Program-made: the position numbers and the translations under genes
Shown here: positions 1 to 6,180 of the stretch, piece after piece
How the letters are laid out: each line of letters opens with the position of its first letter
Position numbering within the stretch: the first letter of the stretch is position 1
The notes under the pieces: generated by a model
The model's input: the letters and a program-made list of their open reading frames with translations, nothing else
The model's database searches: none
Told to the model about the DNA's origin: nothing
Origin: Desulfobacteraceae bacterium
GTDB lineage: Bacteria > Desulfobacterota > Desulfobulbia > Desulfobulbales > Desulfobulbaceae
Assembly: GCA_022837185.1 (NCBI GenBank)
Contig: JALHJD010000183.1
Location: 1-6,180 of the forward strand
Length of the DNA stretch: 6,180 nucleotides
Reading direction: 5' to 3'

Positions 1-1598
1 AACAACGGAAATCCTACGACGAGGACCTGGAGAAAAACGGCGTTTTTACCGGAAGATACTGCATCAACCCCTTCAACGGAGAACAGGTGCCCGTCTTTGT
101 GGCGAATTTCGTGCTGATGGAATACGGCTCCGGCGCCGTCATGGCCGTTCCCGCCCACGACCAGCGGGATTTTGAATTCGCCGCCAAATACAGCCTGCCG
201 GTCCGCGAGGTCATCCGGCCGGCAGACCGGGAGACCGGGAGCGAACTTGAACGGGCCTACGTCGAAAGCGGCGTGCTCGTCAATTCCGGTCCCTTCACCG
301 GTATGGATTCCGAATCAGCCAAACAGGCCATTATCGATCACGCCGAGCACAGCGGCTTCGGCCGCAGCGAGACCACCTACCGCCTGCGGGACTGGGGGAT
401 TTCGCGACAGCGCTACTGGGGCGCCCCCATACCGGTCATCCATTGCGGCCGCTGCGGGATCGTCCCGGTGCCGGAAAACGATCTGCCCGTCGTCCTTCCG
501 GGCACGCACAGCCCGTACGGGAGCCACGCGCCCCTGCACCTGCAGGAGGAATTCATCGCCACGACCTGTCCGGCCTGCGGTGGCCCGGCCCGCCGGGAAA
601 CGGACACCATGGATACCTTCGTCGAATCATCCTGGTATTTTGCCCGCTATACCTGCCCCGACGAGCGGACATCGCCGCTGGACCCCGAACAGACCTCCTA
701 CTGGCTGCCGGTTGACCAGTATATCGGCGGAGTGGAGCATGCCATCCTGCATCTGCTCTACTCGAGATTTTTCACCAGGGTCCTGCGCGACCTCGGCTAT
801 CTGAAGATCAGTGAGCCGTTCCTCAATCTGCTGACCCAGGGCATGGTCATCAAGGACGGCGCCAAGATGTCCAAGTCCAAGGGCAACGTCGTCGACCCCA
901 ACGACCTCATCGAACGCTACGGAGCGGATACCGTCCGCCTCTTCTCCCTGTTCGCGGCCCCGCCGGAGCGCGACCTGGAATGGAACGCCCAGGGGGTTGA
1001 CGGCGCCTCCCGGTTCCTCAACAAGGTGTACAGGCTTATTCTTGCCTGCCGGCCATGTTTTTCCGGTCCCGACACCGTTCCGGATCCGGCGGAAATGAAC
1101 GATGCCGGACGGGCGCTGCACCGCAAAACGCATCAAACCATCAAAAAGGTCACCGACAGCATTGAAAGCAACTTCCACTTCAACACCGCCATCAGCGCCG
1201 TGATGGAACTGATCAACCTTGCCGCGGGTATGATCCCCGAGGGCAGGGAGCCGGACCGGCCCGTCATGCGCGCCTGCCTGGAAACCTCCCTGCTTCTGCT
1301 GTATCCCATGGTCCCCCATTTCTGCGAGGAAATGTGGGAGATGACGGGCCATGGCCAGACCATGGAGCGGGCGCGCTGGCCTGTCTTCGACCCGGATGGT
1401 GCCCGGGAGGATGAAATAACGGTCATTGTCCAGGTGAACGGCAAGGTCCGTTCCCGGCTCACAGTCGCGGCGGACATTGATGATGCCGCCCTTGAGGGCC
1501 GGGCCCTTGACGACGAGAAGATCAGAAAGTTCACGGCCGGCCGCCAGCCGAAAAAAATCATTGTGGTTCAAAGGAAACTTGTTAATATTGTCCTTTAA
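1..1598 (+). CDS. leuS: Leucyl-tRNA synthetase, C-terminal part (5' end outside window)
   Basis: Cytoplasmic class Ia aminoacyl-tRNA synthetase that charges tRNA-Leu with leucine and edits mischarged tRNA. The frame is open from base 3, giving about 531 codons to TAA 1596-1598. The Rossmann start and HIGH motif lie upstream, so the GTG at 87 is internal and not a start. Visible in order: the CP1 editing domain with GSGAVMAVPAHDQRD (the last Asp, codon 168-170, matches the Asp that contacts the amino group of the substrate in E. coli); the re-entry segment RLRDWGISRQRYWG; a zinc-ribbon insertion with two CxxC pairs (Cys codons 444, 453, 567, 576); ETDTMDTFVESSWYFARY; the catalytic loop KMSKS at 864-878; the anticodon-binding helical domain; and the tRNA-binding C-terminal domain (VNGKVRSRL ... 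KLVNIVL). No frameshift is seen. lptE follows after 35 bases, so they are probably one operon. Confidence 0.98.
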   Translation, partial: QRKSYDEDLEKNGVFTGRYCINPFNGEQVPVFVANFVLMEYGSGAVMAVPAHDQRDFEFAAKYSLPVREVIRPADRETGSELERAYVESGVLVNSGPFTGMDSESAKQAIIDHAEHSGFGRSETTYRLRDWGISRQRYWGAPIPVIHCGRCGIVPVPENDLPVVLPGTHSPYGSHAPLHLQEEFIATTCPACGGPARRETDTMDTFVESSWYFARYTCPDERTSPLDPEQTSYWLPVDQYIGGVEHAILHLLYSRFFTRVLRDLGYLKISEPFLNLLTQGMVIKDGAKMSKSKGNVVDPNDLIERYGADTVRLFSLFAAPPERDLEWNAQGVDGASRFLNKVYRLILACRPCFSGPDTVPDPAEMNDAGRALHRKTHQTIKKVTDSIESNFHFNTAISAVMELINLAAGMIPEGREPDRPVMRACLETSLLLLYPMVPHFCEEMWEMTGHGQTMERARWPVFDPDGAREDEITVIVQVNGKVRSRLTVAADIDDAALEGRALDDEKIRKFTAGRQPKKIIVVQRKLVNIVL

Positions 1599-1624
1599 TC
1601 CCTTCATCCCCTTCCGGTGATCAT

Positions 1625-1630
1625 AAGGAG
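1625..1630 (+). promoter_or_regulatory. Shine-Dalgarno for lptE (bears on the start choice)
   Basis: AAGGAG lies in the 35-base leuS-lptE gap. It is only 3 bases from ATG 1634 but 6 bases from the adjacent in-frame GTG 1637. The spacing therefore favours GTG, while codon preference favours ATG. The two choices differ by one residue. Confidence 0.75.
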
Positions 1631-1633
1631 TTC

Positions 1634-2185
1634 ATGGTGCGACCACCCAGAACCGTCATCCTGATTCTGTTGACCGCCGCCCTCATCATTGGCGGCTGCG
1701 GCTATTATTTTCCCCACGTCTATGACGGGCCCGAACGAACCATCTATATACCGAACTGGAAAAACCGGACCAGCCAACTCGGTCTGGACTCGAAAATTTA
1801 TCAGTCTCTGTCGCGCTGGTTCCAGAAATCACCCAAAATTGTCCTGACCAAGGACAGGGAGAAGGCGGATCTTATCCTGGCGGGGGAAATCCTGGACATC
1901 GCCCTGCCGAGCGTTGCCTGGGACGGACAGGCCCGAAGCACCCAGGTCAAAGTCAGGCTGCATGTCCGCTACGTGCTCAAGGACATCAGGACGGACGATA
2001 TTATCTGGGAGATGCCCGGCGAAGTGTGGACCGAGGAATATTCCACTTTGGGCGGTTCGGCGCAGATGGCCGACAACGAACGTATAGCCTTGAACCAGAT
2101 CCTCACCGACATGTCGGAGCAGATTTACCTGGGCACCCTGGACAAGCTGCGCCGGGAAAACATGCCCCGGCATGCGGCAAAATAG
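1634..2185 (+). CDS. lptE: LPS-assembly lipoprotein LptE
   Basis: Outer-membrane lipoprotein that plugs and assembles the LptD beta-barrel, which inserts lipopolysaccharide into the outer leaflet. The 183-residue product begins with a basic n-region (MVRPPR), a hydrophobic stretch (residues 8-19) and a lipobox ending IGGC. Cys22 is the predicted lipidated residue after signal peptidase II cleavage. The mature protein starts CGYYF and continues with a short strand (TIYIPNWKNRT), a helix (GLDSKIYQSLSRWF), the ADLILAGEI segment and further alternating strands (STQVKVRLHVRYVL, DDIIWEMPGEV). It ends in a basic helix. CGY followed by a short strand, an N-R-T motif and an ADxxLxGxI segment is the pattern I know from deltaproteobacterial LptE. 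The position directly after leuS supports this, since that order is known in this group. LptE diverges strongly in sequence, so the name rests on pattern and context. The start is ATG 1634 or GTG 1637. Probably co-transcribed with leuS. Confidence 0.85.
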   Translation: MVRPPRTVILILLTAALIIGGCGYYFPHVYDGPERTIYIPNWKNRTSQLGLDSKIYQSLSRWFQKSPKIVLTKDREKADLILAGEILDIALPSVAWDGQARSTQVKVRLHVRYVLKDIRTDDIIWEMPGEVWTEEYSTLGGSAQMADNERIALNQILTDMSEQIYLGTLDKLRRENMPRHAAK

Positions 2186-2219
2186 CTCCCGTCCCCTTCT
2201 TCATGCCAGGCACAGAGGC

Positions 2220-2247
2220 GGCGCCGGATTTCCGGCGCCTTTTTTTT
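2220..2247 (+). terminator. Rho-independent terminator of leuS-lptE
   Basis: GGCGCCGGA (2220-2228) and TCCGGCGCC (2231-2239) form a perfect GC-rich inverted repeat, realistically 8 bp with a 4-base loop. It is followed at once by eight T (2240-2247). It sits 34 bases after the lptE stop. On the minus strand the tract is A before the stem, so it is not a canonical terminator for the converging transketolase gene. Confidence 0.93.
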
Positions 2248-2264
2248 GTGCGGCCGGCAGGCCG

Positions 2265-4205
2265 CTAGCGGCCGAGAAGCTCCTGCGCTGCGGAGGCGAT
2301 GGAGCGCGGGTCGAGGCCCTGGTCGGCGTACAGGTCCCGGGGCTTGCCGGAGCTTCCGTAGTGACCGACGCCGAGCCGCTTCATGGCGACCGGCAGCCGC
2401 CGATCCATGAAGACCACCGCCGCGCTGGCGCCGAGACCGCTCTCCACGTGATGGTCCTCCACGGTCAATACCGGCCCGATTGACGCCGCCTCGACCAGGC
2501 CGGCCTCGTCAATGGGGAGCAGCGACGCCATGTTCAGCACCCCGGCCGAAATCCCGTTCTCCTTGAGAATGACGCTGGCCTCAATGGCCGCCGGCACCAG
2601 GGAGCCGTAGGTGACGATGGTCAGGTCCGTGCCCCGCCGCAGCCAGTCGGCCCGGCCCGGGACAAATCTGTATTCCGCGTCAAAGAACACCCCGCCGTTT
2701 TCATCGGTGATGACCGGCGTCTTGGAGCGGCCCATGCCGACGAAATGATTGCCGGGATGGGTGGCGATGTACCTGATGATCCGGTCGGTCTGATTGGGAT
2801 CGGCGGGCATGAACACCGAAAAGCGGAAATAGTTTTTCATCAGTCCGAGATAATCGATGCACTGGTGGGTGGGCCCGTCCTCGCCGACATCGAGCCCGAC
2901 ATGGGTCGCCACGATCTTCAGATTGGTATGGTTGAAGTCGGAAAGGCGGTTCTGGTTGTACGCCTCGGACACGGCGAACGAGCCGAAGGTGGAAAAAAAG
3001 GTGACCAGTTCTTCGCGGCTCAGGGCGCCGGACATGCCGGCGGCATGATGCTCCTGGATGCCGGCTTCGCAGTAGGAGTCCGGGCAGTGCTTGCGGAACC
3101 CGCCCATTTTCACCGAACCCTCCAGGTCGCAGGACACGCCGATGATCATCGGGGCTCGCCCGGCAATATTGTTTGCCTCGGCCAGGTTCTGCAGGGCATT
3201 GCCGTAGGCCGAACGGTTGTCGGTTTTGGCGTCGGCGGCGTACAGGATGGGCGTCCCGGCCTGCACTTCGGGGAAGCCGGCGGGCGGCGGCATGATCGTG
3301 TCGGTCCGCACCGGTTCCCGGCGCTTTTGCTCCCACTGCTCCAAATCATTGACCACCCCGAGTTCCTCCAGGGCGGCGGCAAGCTGTTCCCGGTTCAATG
3401 GCGCCCCGTGATATTTGGCCAGATTTTCCATGAAGGATATGCCCTTGCCCATTATGGTGCGGGCGACGATAACGGTGGGCGTTCCGCTCCGGTTCCGGTA
3501 CGCCTCGGTCAGAGCAGTAAAAATGCTGTTGCAGTCGTGGCCGTCGGCCAGATATTTCACCTGCCAGCCGAGCGCCGAGTAGAGGCCGCGGATGGACTGT
3601 GGCATGATGACCTCCGTGTCCCCGCAGATCTGCAGGTGGTTGCGATCGATCAGGACAGTCAGGTTGTCCAGCCGGAATTTCCTGGCAAACCGCAGGGCCT
3701 CGGCCACCTGCCCCTTCTGATGCTCCCCGTCGCCCATCAGGCAGATGACGCGGTTGTCCCGCCCCTTGATCTTGAAGGCCAGGGCCATTCCCACCGCCGC
3801 CGAGAGCCCCTGGCCGAGGTTGCCGGTGTCCCACTCGACACCCGGCACCACGGACTCCACGTGCCCCGGAAAACCCGAACCGGCGCGGCGGAAACCGCTG
3901 AGGAAATCATCCTCGGTGAAATAGCCGTATTCGGCCAGGGTGCTGTAGACTCCCGGTGAGATATGCCCCATGCTGATGACAACCCTGTCCCGTTCGGGAG
4001 ATCGGGGATTGCGGGGATCATGCCTGATCATGCCGTAGGTGACCAGCAGCAGGTCCAGGGCCGAGAGGGAACCGCCGGGATGTCCCGAGGCGGCAAGGGT
4101 TGTGGCGAGGAGAATGCGGCGCGCGCATCGCTTGCGCCTTTCGCCGAGGGAACTGATTTCTTCAGGGGACAACCGGGGGTTGTTCACGTCAAGCTGCAGG
4201 GCCAT
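2265..4205 (-). CDS. tkt: Transketolase (full-length, single chain)
   Basis: ThDP- and metal-dependent cytosolic enzyme moving two-carbon ketol units between sugar phosphates (non-oxidative pentose phosphate pathway). From ATG 4205 it is 646 aa, close to the usual ~660. ATG 4205 is preferred because GGAG lies 5 bases upstream. A GTG at 4232 would add 9 residues (655 aa) but has no Shine-Dalgarno. Visible (ATG numbering): SGHPGG with His42; SMGHIS with His81; a PGVEWDTGNLGQG segment (~121-133) with His115 before it; the ThDP/metal motif GDG 158-160 to Asn189; KYHGAP with His266; the pyrimidine domain with GIQEH (Glu385, equivalent of the E. coli Glu411 that activates ThDP); THVGLDVGEDGPTHQ with His435 and His447; GMGRSKTP with Arg493 (phosphate binding); and the C-terminal domain (TYGSLVPAAIEA, LTVEDHHVESGLG). 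Oddity: Lys164 replaces the usual Glu just after GDG. The C-terminal half resembles the split, archaeal-type transketolase. It converges on lptE and diverges from dusB. The substrate cannot be read from sequence, so a specialised ketolase is possible. Confidence 0.93.
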   Translation of the reverse strand: MALQLDVNNPRLSPEEISSLGERRKRCARRILLATTLAASGHPGGSLSALDLLLVTYGMIRHDPRNPRSPERDRVVISMGHISPGVYSTLAEYGYFTEDDFLSGFRRAGSGFPGHVESVVPGVEWDTGNLGQGLSAAVGMALAFKIKGRDNRVICLMGDGEHQKGQVAEALRFARKFRLDNLTVLIDRNHLQICGDTEVIMPQSIRGLYSALGWQVKYLADGHDCNSIFTALTEAYRNRSGTPTVIVARTIMGKGISFMENLAKYHGAPLNREQLAAALEELGVVNDLEQWEQKRREPVRTDTIMPPPAGFPEVQAGTPILYAADAKTDNRSAYGNALQNLAEANNIAGRAPMIIGVSCDLEGSVKMGGFRKHCPDSYCEAGIQEHHAAGMSGALSREELVTFFSTFGSFAVSEAYNQNRLSDFNHTNLKIVATHVGLDVGEDGPTHQCIDYLGLMKNYFRFSVFMPADPNQTDRIIRYIATHPGNHFVGMGRSKTPVITDENGGVFFDAEYRFVPGRADWLRRGTDLTIVTYGSLVPAAIEASVILKENGISAGVLNMASLLPIDEAGLVEAASIGPVLTVEDHHVESGLGASAAVVFMDRRLPVAMKRLGVGHYGSSGKPRDLYADQGLDPRSIASAAQELLGR

Positions 4206-4210
4206 AACCG

Positions 4211-4214
4211 CTCC
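4211..4214 (-). promoter_or_regulatory. Shine-Dalgarno deciding the transketolase start
   Basis: On the minus strand GGAG is followed by 5 bases (CGGTT) and then ATG at 4205. The alternative in-frame GTG at 4232 is preceded by a pyrimidine-rich stretch with no Shine-Dalgarno match, so the ATG is the better start. Confidence 0.75.
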
Positions 4215-4269
4215 GTTACATTGTTCTTTCACTGCCGGAAAGAAAGGAGAAAAACCGAAACTGAAACCG

Positions 4270-4296
4270 TGGACAAAATGTGAGATTGGTTATAAT
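4270..4296 (+). promoter_or_regulatory. Candidate sigma-70 promoter toward dusB
   Basis: TATAAT (4291-4296) matches the -10 consensus exactly. TGGACA (4270-4275) matches 5 of 6 bases of -35, but the spacer is 15 bases, shorter than the optimal 17. Transcription would begin near 4303, giving dusB a leader of about 157 bases. The -10 shares bases 4291-4294 with a candidate minus-strand -10. Predicted from sequence only. Confidence 0.55.
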
Positions 4297-4316
4297 ACAC
4301 TGATGCAGAATGACAA
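4289..4316 (-). promoter_or_regulatory. Candidate sigma-70 promoter toward transketolase
   Basis: Reading the minus strand, TTGTCA (4316-4311) and TATAAC (4294-4289) each match 5 of 6 consensus bases with a 16-base spacer. Transcription would start near 4282, giving a leader of about 77 bases before ATG 4205. It overlaps the plus-strand candidate, so the two would compete for RNA polymerase. Confidence 0.5.
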
Positions 4317-4404
4317 CAGGAAATTCTCCCTCTCTCCCGGATTGAACGGCCGATACAATGCAGCACCCGACACCTTCGACAACCGCTGAATCCGTTGCCG
4401 TATT

Positions 4405-4439
4405 TTCCCGGGAACGGGCCCTCGGACCGGCCGGCCGGT
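4405..4439. repeat. Cluster of three perfect GC palindromes in the dusB leader
   Basis: TTCCCGGGAA (4405-4414), GGGCCC (4416-4421) and ACCGGCCGGCCGGT (4426-4439) are each perfect palindromes, packed into 35 bases that end 20 bases before the dusB start. In RNA, CCCG-GGAA-CGGG (4407-4418) could also form a short stem with a GNRA-type loop. They could be structure in the leader or binding sites, or chance in GC-rich DNA. No known operator is recognised. Confidence 0.5.
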
Positions 4440-4459
4440 AAACGACCACCACCGCCATC

Positions 4460-5404
4460 ATGCGCATCGGCAGCCTGCTCCTCGACAATCCGTTTGTCCT
4501 GGCACCGCTGGCGGGATACACCGATCTTGCCTTCCGCCTTCTCTGCCGAGAACTGGGCGCGGCGCTCTGCTGTTCGGAAATGATCAGCTCCCACGGCCTG
4601 ATCCGCGGCCAGAAAAAAACCCTTGAACTGCTTGCCACGGTGCCGGAGGAACGTCCGGTGGCTTTTCAGCTTTTCGGCAGCGATCCGGGAGTCATGGGAG
4701 AGGCCGCCGCCCATCCCGCCCTGCGGGCGGGAGACGTACTTGACATCAACATGGGCTGTCCGGTACGCAAGGTCGTCAGGAAGGGAGCCGGGGCCGCCCT
4801 GATGAAGGATCTGCAAAGGGCCGAGCAGATCATCAGAGCGGTGCGGCGCAGCACCTTCCTGCCGGTGACGATAAAAATACGCAGCGGCTGGCACAGGGAC
4901 AGTGAAACGGCCGTTGACTTCGCCCTGATGGCCCAGGAAGCCGGAGCCGCCGCCGTATCGATCCATGCCCGGAGTTGGGCGCAGGGTTTCGCCGGTCGGG
5001 CCGACTGGGGGATCATCGCCCGGGTCAAGGAAGCGGCGGCCATCCCGGTCATCGGCAATGGGGATATCCTCAGCTATCAGGACGGAAAACGGATGATGGC
5101 GGAAACGGGGTGCGACGGGGTAATGATAGGCCGCGGGGCCCTCGGCAATCCCTGGGTGTTCAGAGAATCGGGCCGCCCCTCCACCCTGGAGGGGAGAAAG
5201 CCGGTTGTCCTCCGGCACCTGGAATTGGCCCGGCGGTTTGTCCCTCCGGCCAGGTTGCTTTTTTACCTGAAAAATCACCTCACCCGATACACGAGCGGGC
5301 TTCCCGGGGCATCCGGCATCCGGCAGGAGCTTGCCCGGTCAGCATCGGTCGAGGCAATCCTCCAGGCCATTCTCTCCGCCGGGGACGACCCCGGTCCATT
5401 GTGA
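4460..5404 (+). CDS. dusB: tRNA-dihydrouridine synthase, DusB type
   Basis: FMN-dependent flavoenzyme that reduces specific uridines in tRNA to dihydrouridine using NAD(P)H. The 314-aa product compares with about 321 in E. coli DusB and aligns from residue 1 (MRIG ... LAPLAGYTDLAFRLLCRELGA). TIM-barrel motifs: APLAGYTD (15-22); SEM (39-41); FQLFGSDP (69-76); DINMGCP with catalytic Cys100, the same position as in E. coli DusB; TIKIRSGW with Lys139; SIHARS with His169; NGDI (200-203) and MIGRGALGNPW (222-232) for FMN phosphate. A short helical tRNA-binding region follows. HARS departs from the common DusB HGRT but stays within Dus variation. The start is fixed: in-frame TAA 4439-4441 lies just upstream, no other start codon occurs between it and ATG 4460, and the protein aligns from there. 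No Shine-Dalgarno is visible. DusA or DusC is less likely, because the N-terminus and spacing follow DusB. Confidence 0.95.
   Translation: MRIGSLLLDNPFVLAPLAGYTDLAFRLLCRELGAALCCSEMISSHGLIRGQKKTLELLATVPEERPVAFQLFGSDPGVMGEAAAHPALRAGDVLDINMGCPVRKVVRKGAGAALMKDLQRAEQIIRAVRRSTFLPVTIKIRSGWHRDSETAVDFALMAQEAGAAAVSIHARSWAQGFAGRADWGIIARVKEAAAIPVIGNGDILSYQDGKRMMAETGCDGVMIGRGALGNPWVFRESGRPSTLEGRKPVVLRHLELARRFVPPARLLFYLKNHLTRYTSGLPGASGIRQELARSASVEAILQAILSAGDDPGPL
5379..5394 (+). other. GC hairpin inside the dusB 3' end
   Basis: CCGGGG-ACGA-CCCCGG is a perfect 6-bp stem with a 4-base loop, ending 7 bases before the dusB stop. No T tract follows directly, so it is not a canonical intrinsic terminator. It may stabilise the 3' end or be a by-product of GC-rich coding sequence. 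Confidence 0.4.
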
Positions 5405-5594
5405 GGGATCTCCTTCCGGTTTTCAAACATATTGATTTTATGTGGGTTTTTTTTTCAGTTTCGGGTAAAAAACCAAGTATCCATTTTCAGCACGAATACG
5501 TTCGAACACCTGTCGGTGCGTCTTTCCCGGATCGGCACTGTTCACCCGCCGGTCTGCTGCCGGTGTCCATTTCAGTTGATACAGGTAACTGAGC
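5405..5594. other. Intergenic spacer dusB-pntAA, AT-richer than its surroundings
   Basis: No convincing gene is seen. A run of nine T (5447-5455) follows a weak 5-bp stem ACATA/TATGT (5427-5431 and 5439-5443), at best a poor terminator for dusB. GGTTTTTT (5445-5452) and AAAAAACC (5467-5474) form an A/T inverted repeat that may be bent DNA. CACC-TGTC-GGTG (5507-5518) is a small possible hairpin. I could not pick out a -35/-10 pair of reasonable quality for pntAA. The dusB-to-pntAA distance of 203 bases suggests separate transcription. Confidence 0.45.
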
Positions 5595-5600
5595 AAGGAG
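5595..5600 (+). promoter_or_regulatory. Shine-Dalgarno of the transhydrogenase alpha gene
   Basis: AAGGAG followed by a 7-base spacer (TGATGCT) and ATG 5608. This is near-ideal spacing and fixes the start of the gene that runs off the window. Confidence 0.9.
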
Positions 5601-5607
5601 TGATGCT

Positions 5608-6180
5608 ATGAAAATCGCGGTCATGAAAGAAACCCACCAGGGTGAGATGAGGGTTCCCATTATACCGCCCTCCGCTGAAAAGCTGGTCAGACTCGGCGCG
5701 GAGCTGGAAATAGAAGCAGGCGCCGGCCTGAACTGCCGTTTCAGCGACGCCGACTACGAAAAAGCCGGGGCGAGGGTCAATCCATCACGGGAGGAAATGC
5801 TGCGAACAGCGGACCTCATCCTGCGCCTGCGCAAACCTCCCCGGGAGGAGGTGGAACTGATGAAAAAGGGGGCCGTCCACATCAGTTACCTGGACCCCTT
5901 CAGGGAGTCTGAACTTGTTGACAAACTGGCGGCCGGCGGGATCAGCGCCGTGAGCCTGGAAATGCTGCCCCGCACCACCCTGGCGCAGAAAATGGACGTC
6001 CTCAGCTCCCAGGCCAACCTGGGGGGCTATGTTGCGGTGATTGTGGCCGCCGGAGAGCTGGACAAGGTTTTTCCCATGATGACCACCCCGGCCGGGACAA
6101 TCAAACCGGCCCGCGTCTTCATTATCGGCGTGGGTGTCGCCGGCCTGCAGGCGATCGCCACCGCCCGCCGTCTCGGCGCC
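5608..6180 (+). CDS. pntAA: NAD(P) transhydrogenase alpha subunit, N-terminal part (cut by window end)
   Basis: NAD(H)-binding domain I of proton-translocating transhydrogenase, a cytoplasmic domain that docks on the membrane-embedded complex and exchanges hydride between NADH and NADP+ using the proton-motive force. 191 codons are visible with no stop, starting MKIAVMKETHQGEMRV. Residues 120-138 carry the signature around RTTLAQKMDVLSSQ. Arg122, Gln127, Asp130 and Ser133 keep the spacing of R. rubrum Arg127, Gln132, Asp135 and Ser138, which contact the nicotinamide. TTPAGTIKPARV and the Rossmann loop GVGVAG (174-179) follow. Alanine dehydrogenase is the related alternative; MDVLSSQANLGGY and GLQAIATARRLGA point to transhydrogenase, and more to the R. 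rubrum-like split alpha-1 (PntAA) than to the fused E. coli PntA. Whether pntAB and pntB follow cannot be seen. A good ribosome site precedes it. Confidence 0.9.
   Translation, partial: MKIAVMKETHQGEMRVPIIPPSAEKLVRLGAELEIEAGAGLNCRFSDADYEKAGARVNPSREEMLRTADLILRLRKPPREEVELMKKGAVHISYLDPFRESELVDKLAAGGISAVSLEMLPRTTLAQKMDVLSSQANLGGYVAVIVAAGELDKVFPMMTTPAGTIKPARVFIIGVGVAGLQAIATARRLGA

Noticed and set aside
87..89. GTG as the start of a shortened leuS
   Set aside because: The frame is open to the window edge, and the residues before it (VFTGRYCINPFNGEQ) are normal CP1-domain LeuS sequence, so the gene simply begins upstream.
627..1607. 326-codon open frame antisense to leuS
   Set aside because: It lies opposite motif-rich LeuS coding sequence. 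GC-rich third positions suppress stops on the opposite strand, and the translation shows no recognisable domain.
2745..3959. 404-codon open frame antisense to the transketolase
   Set aside because: The transketolase on the minus strand has all its catalytic motifs across this span. The plus-strand translation is low-complexity G/V/A/H-rich with no family signature.
4229..5278. 349-codon minus-strand open frame covering dusB
   Set aside because: It is antisense to an intact dusB. No credible ribosome site or domain is seen, and it would cover the shared promoter region.
5576..5581. TTGATA as a -35 box for pntAA
   Set aside because: No -10-like hexamer occurs 15-19 bases downstream; that region is the ribosome site and start codon.
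4975..5592. 205-codon plus-strand open frame running from dusB into the spacer
   Set aside because: It is out of frame with dusB, and its composition follows a frame-shifted reading of dusB. The part beyond 5404 has no supporting motif or start.
5608..6180. Alanine dehydrogenase reading of the last gene
   Set aside because: The two families share a fold, but the RTTLAQKMDVLSSQ and GLQAIATARRLGA segments fit the transhydrogenase alpha subunit better.

Overview
This window is an ordinary stretch of housekeeping genes from a GC-rich, Gram-negative bacterium. I found no mobile element, CRISPR array, RNA gene or undescribed multi-gene system. An LptE-type lipoprotein implies an LPS outer membrane. 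The leuS-lptE order and the style of the transketolase and transhydrogenase suggest a deltaproteobacterial (Desulfobacterota-like) genome. That placement is inferred from remembered gene order and protein style, not from a search.

Layout: (1) 1-1598, +, the 3' part of leuS (leucyl-tRNA synthetase), from inside the CP1 editing domain to the stop. (2) 1634-2185, +, lptE, probably co-transcribed with leuS and closed by a textbook intrinsic terminator at 2220-2247. (3) 2265-4205, -, a full-length transketolase converging on lptE. (4) 4206-4459, a divergent intergenic region whose best promoter candidates for the two strands share an overlapping -10 element. (5) 4460-5404, +, dusB (tRNA-dihydrouridine synthase). 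(6) 5405-5607, an AT-richer spacer. (7) 5608-6180 and beyond, +, the N-terminal part of the alpha subunit of proton-translocating NAD(P) transhydrogenase (pntAA-like), cut by the window end.

The genes do not form one pathway. LeuS and DusB concern tRNA charging and tRNA modification. LptE serves outer-membrane LPS assembly. Transketolase (non-oxidative pentose phosphate or sugar-phosphate interconversion) and transhydrogenase (NADH/NADPH balance) are central metabolism. The points most worth a second look are the shared-(-10) divergent promoter, a Lys in place of a normally acidic residue in the transketolase ThDP motif, and a dusB gene with no Shine-Dalgarno sequence behind a palindrome-rich leader.
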